From Prevotella sp. (GTDB lineage: Bacteria > Bacteroidota > Bacteroidia > Bacteroidales > Bacteroidaceae): DNA of 19,408 bases. The stretch spans positions 1 to 19,408 of the forward strand of contig DMYZ01000276.1 in the NCBI GenBank assembly GCA_003483565.1, given 5' to 3'. Position 1 is the stretch's first letter. Each line of letters begins with the position of its first letter. The translations under genes were made by a program, and so were the position numbers. Below, in pieces: positions 16,244 through 19,408 of this stretch. Below the pieces are notes generated by a model. It made no database searches. It had not been told where the DNA came from and worked only from the letters and a program-made list of their open reading frames with translations.

Positions 16244-16591
16244 TTATACTAATGTATCTATCATTTTTTTTAATGTTACCAACTGATCACGGACAGAAAT
16301 CAACGTATCCAGTACTTCCGAACTCTTATCTGCTCCAGACCGGTTTTCATTCAGATACTTCCGGGCAGCAGCAATTTTAAAACCTCTTACCTTTATAAGG
16401 GAATAGATGACACGAAGCTGCTCAATATCTTTCTCTGTATATTGCCGTATACCATTACCAGCAGTCTTGGGCTTCAGGTGAGGAAACTCCTTTTCCCAGA
16501 AACGCAGCGTTGACTCATTAATGCCCATCATCTCAGCAACTTCCTTGATGGAGTAATATAACTTTACTTTTTTATTTGGATTCAATGCCAT
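16244..16591 (-). CDS. Short MerR-family transcriptional regulator
   Basis: MerR proteins bind spacer regions of promoters as dimers and remodel them. The 115-residue product is essentially the DNA-binding unit. It has the helix-turn-helix at about 12-36 (YYSIKEVAEMMGINESTLRFWEKEF), the wing with GIRQYTEKDIEQL at 47-59, further helices to about 82, and a short C-terminal helix (92-115) suited to a dimer coiled coil. There is no ligand-binding domain and no Cys for metal sensing, so what it senses is not visible. It is divergent from alaS, with start codons 131 bases apart, and converges on the secreted protein across a shared terminator. Its promoter is a TATCTTTG element about 30 bases before the ATG. 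Its nearness to alaS allows regulation of that gene or autoregulation, but no operator was identified. Confidence 0.93.
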   Translation of the reverse strand: MALNPNKKVKLYYSIKEVAEMMGINESTLRFWEKEFPHLKPKTAGNGIRQYTEKDIEQLRVIYSLIKVRGFKIAAARKYLNENRSGADKSSEVLDTLISVRDQLVTLKKMIDTLV

Positions 16592-16619
16592 ACCCGTTTC
16601 TATTGATAACTTTTATATG

Positions 16620-16627
16620 CAAAGATA
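16620..16627 (-). promoter_or_regulatory. Putative -7 promoter element of merR
   Basis: The minus strand reads TATCTTTG, 28 bases before the merR ATG. An ATTG lies 18 bases further upstream on the same strand, an acceptable match to the -33 element, making this the best-formed promoter in the window. Confidence 0.65.
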
Positions 16628-16671
16628 CTAAAAAACTTTTATCTGCAATACCCCATCTCTTATCTTTTTTG

Positions 16672-16679
16672 TATCTTTG
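16672..16679 (+). promoter_or_regulatory. Putative -7 promoter element of alaS
   Basis: TATCTTTG lies 43 bases before the first alaS ATG and 44 bases from the identical element that faces the other way for merR. No clear TTTG at -33 was found. The two divergent promoters would have overlapping upstream regions, so binding of one regulator could affect both. Confidence 0.62.
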
Positions 16680-16722
16680 CATTTGATTTTTTATAGAAAA
16701 AGTTAAAAGAAGAAATAAATAT

Positions 16723-19383
16723 ATGATGACAGCAAACGAAATCCGTGACTCATACAAGAAGTTCTTTGAGTCAAAAGGACACGTCATCGTACCGTCTGCC
16801 CCTATGGTTATCAAGGACGACCCTACGCTGATGTTTACAAATGCCGGTATGAACCAGTGGAAAGATATTATTCTGGGTACAAAAGACCCGGAACCACGCC
16901 GCCGTACTGACTCGCAGAAGTGTCTGCGCGTAAGCGGTAAGCACAACGACCTGGAAGAAGTAGGTCACGACACCTATCACCACACCATGTTCGAAATGCT
17001 AGGTAACTGGAGTTTCGGAGACTATTTTAAGGAGGGGGCCATTGACTATGCATGGGAATATCTTGTAGACGTTCTCCACCTCAATCCTGAAGATCTCTAT
17101 GTTACTGTATTTGAAGGTGCACCGGAAGAAAATATTGCCCGCGATGACGAAGCTGCCAGATACTGGAGCAAACACGTTTCTGAAGATCATATTATCAATG
17201 GTAACAAGCACGATAACTTCTGGGAAATGGGGGATACAGGCCCTTGCGGTCCATGTACTGAGATACATGTTGATTCCAGAACCCCGGAACAGAAAGCAGA
17301 AATTCCGGGACGTGAACTTGTCAACAAGGACGACCCTCAGGTCATTGAAATATGGAATGTAGTATTTATGCAGTTCAATCGTAAGGCCGACGGTTCTCTT
17401 GAGCCTCTGCCTATGAAAGTTATCGATACCGGTATGGGATTCGAACGACTGGTCCGCATGCTTCAGGGAAAGCATTCCAACTATGATACAGATATATTCC
17501 AGCCTATCATCAAGGAAATAGAACACCTGTCCGGAAAAAAATACGGCTTTACTACTCCTAGTGCAGCCAACGGTGAAGGAACCAATGATCAGGAGAAAGA
17601 CGACATTTCCATGCGTGTCATCGCCGACCATCTCCGTGCGGTTGCCTTTTCTATCGCTGACGGGCAGTTGCCTGGCAATGCCAAAGCGGGTTATGTCATT
17701 CGCCGCATTCTCCGTCGTGCTGTACGCTATGGCTATACCTTCCTCAACCAGAAAGAAGCGTTCATGTACAAACTTCTGCCAGTGTTGATTCATGAAATGG
17801 GCAATGCCTATCCGGAATTGACAGCCCAACAGGAACTCATCAGCCGAGTAATGAAAGAGGAAGAAGACAGCTTCTTGCGCACGTTGGAAAAGGGTATCAG
17901 CCTTCTCAACGGCAACATGAGTGAACTAAGTGCCAAGGGCAATACTCAACTTGACGGTGAAAGTGCTTTCCGTCTCTTCGATACCTACGGTTTCCCACTC
18001 GACCTGACAGAATTGATCTGTCGCGAAAAAGGCTATACGGTAGATGAAAAAGGATTCAATACCGAAATGGCCAAGCAGAAAGCTCGTGCCCGCAATGCCG
18101 CAGCTGTAGAAAACGGCGACTGGGAAGTACTGAAAGAAGGCGAACAGGAATTTGTCGGTTACGATTATACTGAATATGAGTGTCATATCCTGCGCTATCG
18201 TAAGGTAACTCAAAAGAAAAACAGTTTCTTTGAGGTAATACTTGACCACACTCCTTTTTATGGTGAAATGGGTGGTCAGGTTGGTGACAGCGGTGATCTG
18301 GTCTCTGCCACTGAAACAGTCCATATCATAGACACCAAGCGCGAAAACAATCAGAGTATCCATATTATCAAGGATATGCCAAAAGATCCTTCTGCTGACT
18401 TTATGGCTTGCGTCGATACGGACAAGCGTGAAGGTTCTGCCTGCAATCATACAGCTACTCACCTACTCGACTACGCTTTAAAAAAGGTTCTCGGCGAACA
18501 TGTTGAGCAAAAAGGCTCTTATGTTGATGACAAGGTTTTGCGCTTTGACTTCAACTATTTCCAGAAAGTCAATGATGAACAGCTCCGCCAGGTAGAGAAA
18601 ATCGTCAACAGTATGATCCGCCAGGATCTTCCTCTTGACGAACATCGTGATACTCCTATCGAAGAAGCCAAAAAACTTGGTGCCGTTGCCCTTTTCGGAG
18701 AGAAATATGGCGATAAGGTCCGTGTCGTCCGCTTTGGGCCTTCCTGTGAGTTCTGTGGTGGTATCCACGTAGGAAGCACCGGTCACATCGGTTTCTTCAA
18801 AATTATTTCCGAGAGCAGTGTCGCTGCCGGCATCCGTCGTATCGAAGCCCTTACGGGTCAGGCTTGCGAAGAAACAATATACCATGTAGAGGATACACTG
18901 AACACCATAAAAGGATTTTTCAACAATGCCAAGGATCTCCAGAATGCCATCCAGAAATATATCGGTGAGCATGATGCGATGAAAAAGGAAATCGAGAAGT
19001 TCCAGTCTCAGATGGTAGAACGTCTGAAAAATGATCTCATCAACCACGCCAAGGAAGTCAACGGTATAAAGGTTATCTCTGCCATTCTTCCTGTTAGTCC
19101 GGATGCAGCTAAAGATCTGGTATTCAAAATCCGCGAAGCTATCCCGGAGAAACTGATTGCCGTAGTAGGCAGTACAGCTAATAACAAACCGTTGCTGAGT
19201 GTCATGTTCAGCGAAGATATGATCAAGGAACACAATCTCAATGCCGGGAAAATCATCCGTGAAGCAGCTAAACTCATCAAAGGCGGTGGTGGAGGCCAGT
19301 CTCACTATGCCCAGGCAGGAGGCAAGGATATTGAAGGCATTCATGCCGCAGTAGATAAAGTCATTGAATTGACTAATTTATAA
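16723..19383 (+). CDS. alaS: Alanine-tRNA ligase
   Basis: AlaRS charges tRNA-Ala in the cytoplasm and edits mischarged Ser and Gly. The 886-residue protein is full length. The class II catalytic domain starts at the N-terminus (FFESKGHVIVPSAPMV, DPTLMFTNAGMNQWKDIILG, then GNWSFGDYFKEGAI and WNVVFMQFNR near 211-220, and MGFERL at 238-243). The editing site has the zinc ligands H576 and H580 in NHTATHLLDYAL and C678 and H682 in CEFCGGIHVG, all intact. The C-terminal DHHA1 domain carries GGGGGQSHYAQAGGKD at about 854-869. Two ATG codons stand in tandem at 16723 and 16726; either could be used. Its GC-richer codon choice, by eye, contrasts with the AT-rich susC locus. The stop is followed by 25 AT-rich bases to the window end. 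Confidence 0.98.
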   Translation: MMTANEIRDSYKKFFESKGHVIVPSAPMVIKDDPTLMFTNAGMNQWKDIILGTKDPEPRRRTDSQKCLRVSGKHNDLEEVGHDTYHHTMFEMLGNWSFGDYFKEGAIDYAWEYLVDVLHLNPEDLYVTVFEGAPEENIARDDEAARYWSKHVSEDHIINGNKHDNFWEMGDTGPCGPCTEIHVDSRTPEQKAEIPGRELVNKDDPQVIEIWNVVFMQFNRKADGSLEPLPMKVIDTGMGFERLVRMLQGKHSNYDTDIFQPIIKEIEHLSGKKYGFTTPSAANGEGTNDQEKDDISMRVIADHLRAVAFSIADGQLPGNAKAGYVIRRILRRAVRYGYTFLNQKEAFMYKLLPVLIHEMGNAYPELTAQQELISRVMKEEEDSFLRTLEKGISLLNGNMSELSAKGNTQLDGESAFRLFDTYGFPLDLTELICREKGYTVDEKGFNTEMAKQKARARNAAAVENGDWEVLKEGEQEFVGYDYTEYECHILRYRKVTQKKNSFFEVILDHTPFYGEMGGQVGDSGDLVSATETVHIIDTKRENNQSIHIIKDMPKDPSADFMACVDTDKREGSACNHTATHLLDYALKKVLGEHVEQKGSYVDDKVLRFDFNYFQKVNDEQLRQVEKIVNSMIRQDLPLDEHRDTPIEEAKKLGAVALFGEKYGDKVRVVRFGPSCEFCGGIHVGSTGHIGFFKIISESSVAAGIRRIEALTGQACEETIYHVEDTLNTIKGFFNNAKDLQNAIQKYIGEHDAMKKEIEKFQSQMVERLKNDLINHAKEVNGIKVISAILPVSPDAAKDLVFKIREAIPEKLIAVVGSTANNKPLLSVMFSEDMIKEHNLNAGKIIREAAKLIKGGGGGQSHYAQAGGKDIEGIHAAVDKVIELTNL

Positions 19384-19408
19384 TTGTAAAAGACTATATT
19401 CAAAAAAT

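Noticed and set aside
18478..19344. Long minus-strand open frame (288 codons) opposite alaS, and a similar one at 16999-17829
   Set aside because: Both lie fully antisense to a well-conserved alaS frame, lack recognisable domains or promoters, and arise from codon bias of the real gene.

Overview
The window looks like a chromosomal segment of a Bacteroidales bacterium, most likely Bacteroides, Phocaeicola or a close relative. Four things support this: a SusC/SusD pair, several promoters carrying the Bacteroidota -7 motif TAnnTTTG, mostly absent Shine-Dalgarno sequences, and lipoproteins with acidic residues just after the lipid-bearing cysteine. No tRNA, rRNA, CRISPR array, transposase or integrase was seen. 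Genus-level placement is inference.

Region 1 (1-1837, minus strand) holds surE and then lpxB, one base apart. lpxB runs off the left edge. Region 2 (1880-9162, plus strand) starts at a promoter divergent from surE and reads parA, parB, a DUF5683 membrane protein, a MltD-type lytic transglycosylase with LysM, a long RelA/SpoT-family (p)ppGpp enzyme, and a secreted CE8 pectinesterase. Gaps are 1 to 31 bases, so this could be one operon linking chromosome segregation, wall remodelling and the stringent response. The pectinesterase is functionally out of place and sits only 17 bases after rel.

Region 3 (9163-16236) is accessory. A 360-base gap carries a perfect 20-bp inverted repeat and a promoter. 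It is followed by susC, susD, a small acidic-leader lipoprotein, and a secreted protein of unknown family whose C-terminus resembles a degenerate Bacteroidota sorting domain. This looks like a small outer-membrane uptake locus. It has no glycoside hydrolase, polysaccharide lyase or dedicated regulator in the window. The pectinesterase is the only carbohydrate-active enzyme nearby, so pectin is a weak substrate guess.

Region 4 (16205-19408) opens with a strong bidirectional terminator, then a short MerR-type regulator on the minus strand, divergent from alaS, which is complete. Both genes have the same TATCTTTG -7 element in a compact shared promoter region.

No clearly new multi-gene system was found. 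The best candidates for a second look are the unassigned secreted protein at 15114-16124, its small lipoprotein neighbour, the 20-bp palindrome at 9226-9275, and the attachment of a pectinesterase to the end of the rel operon.
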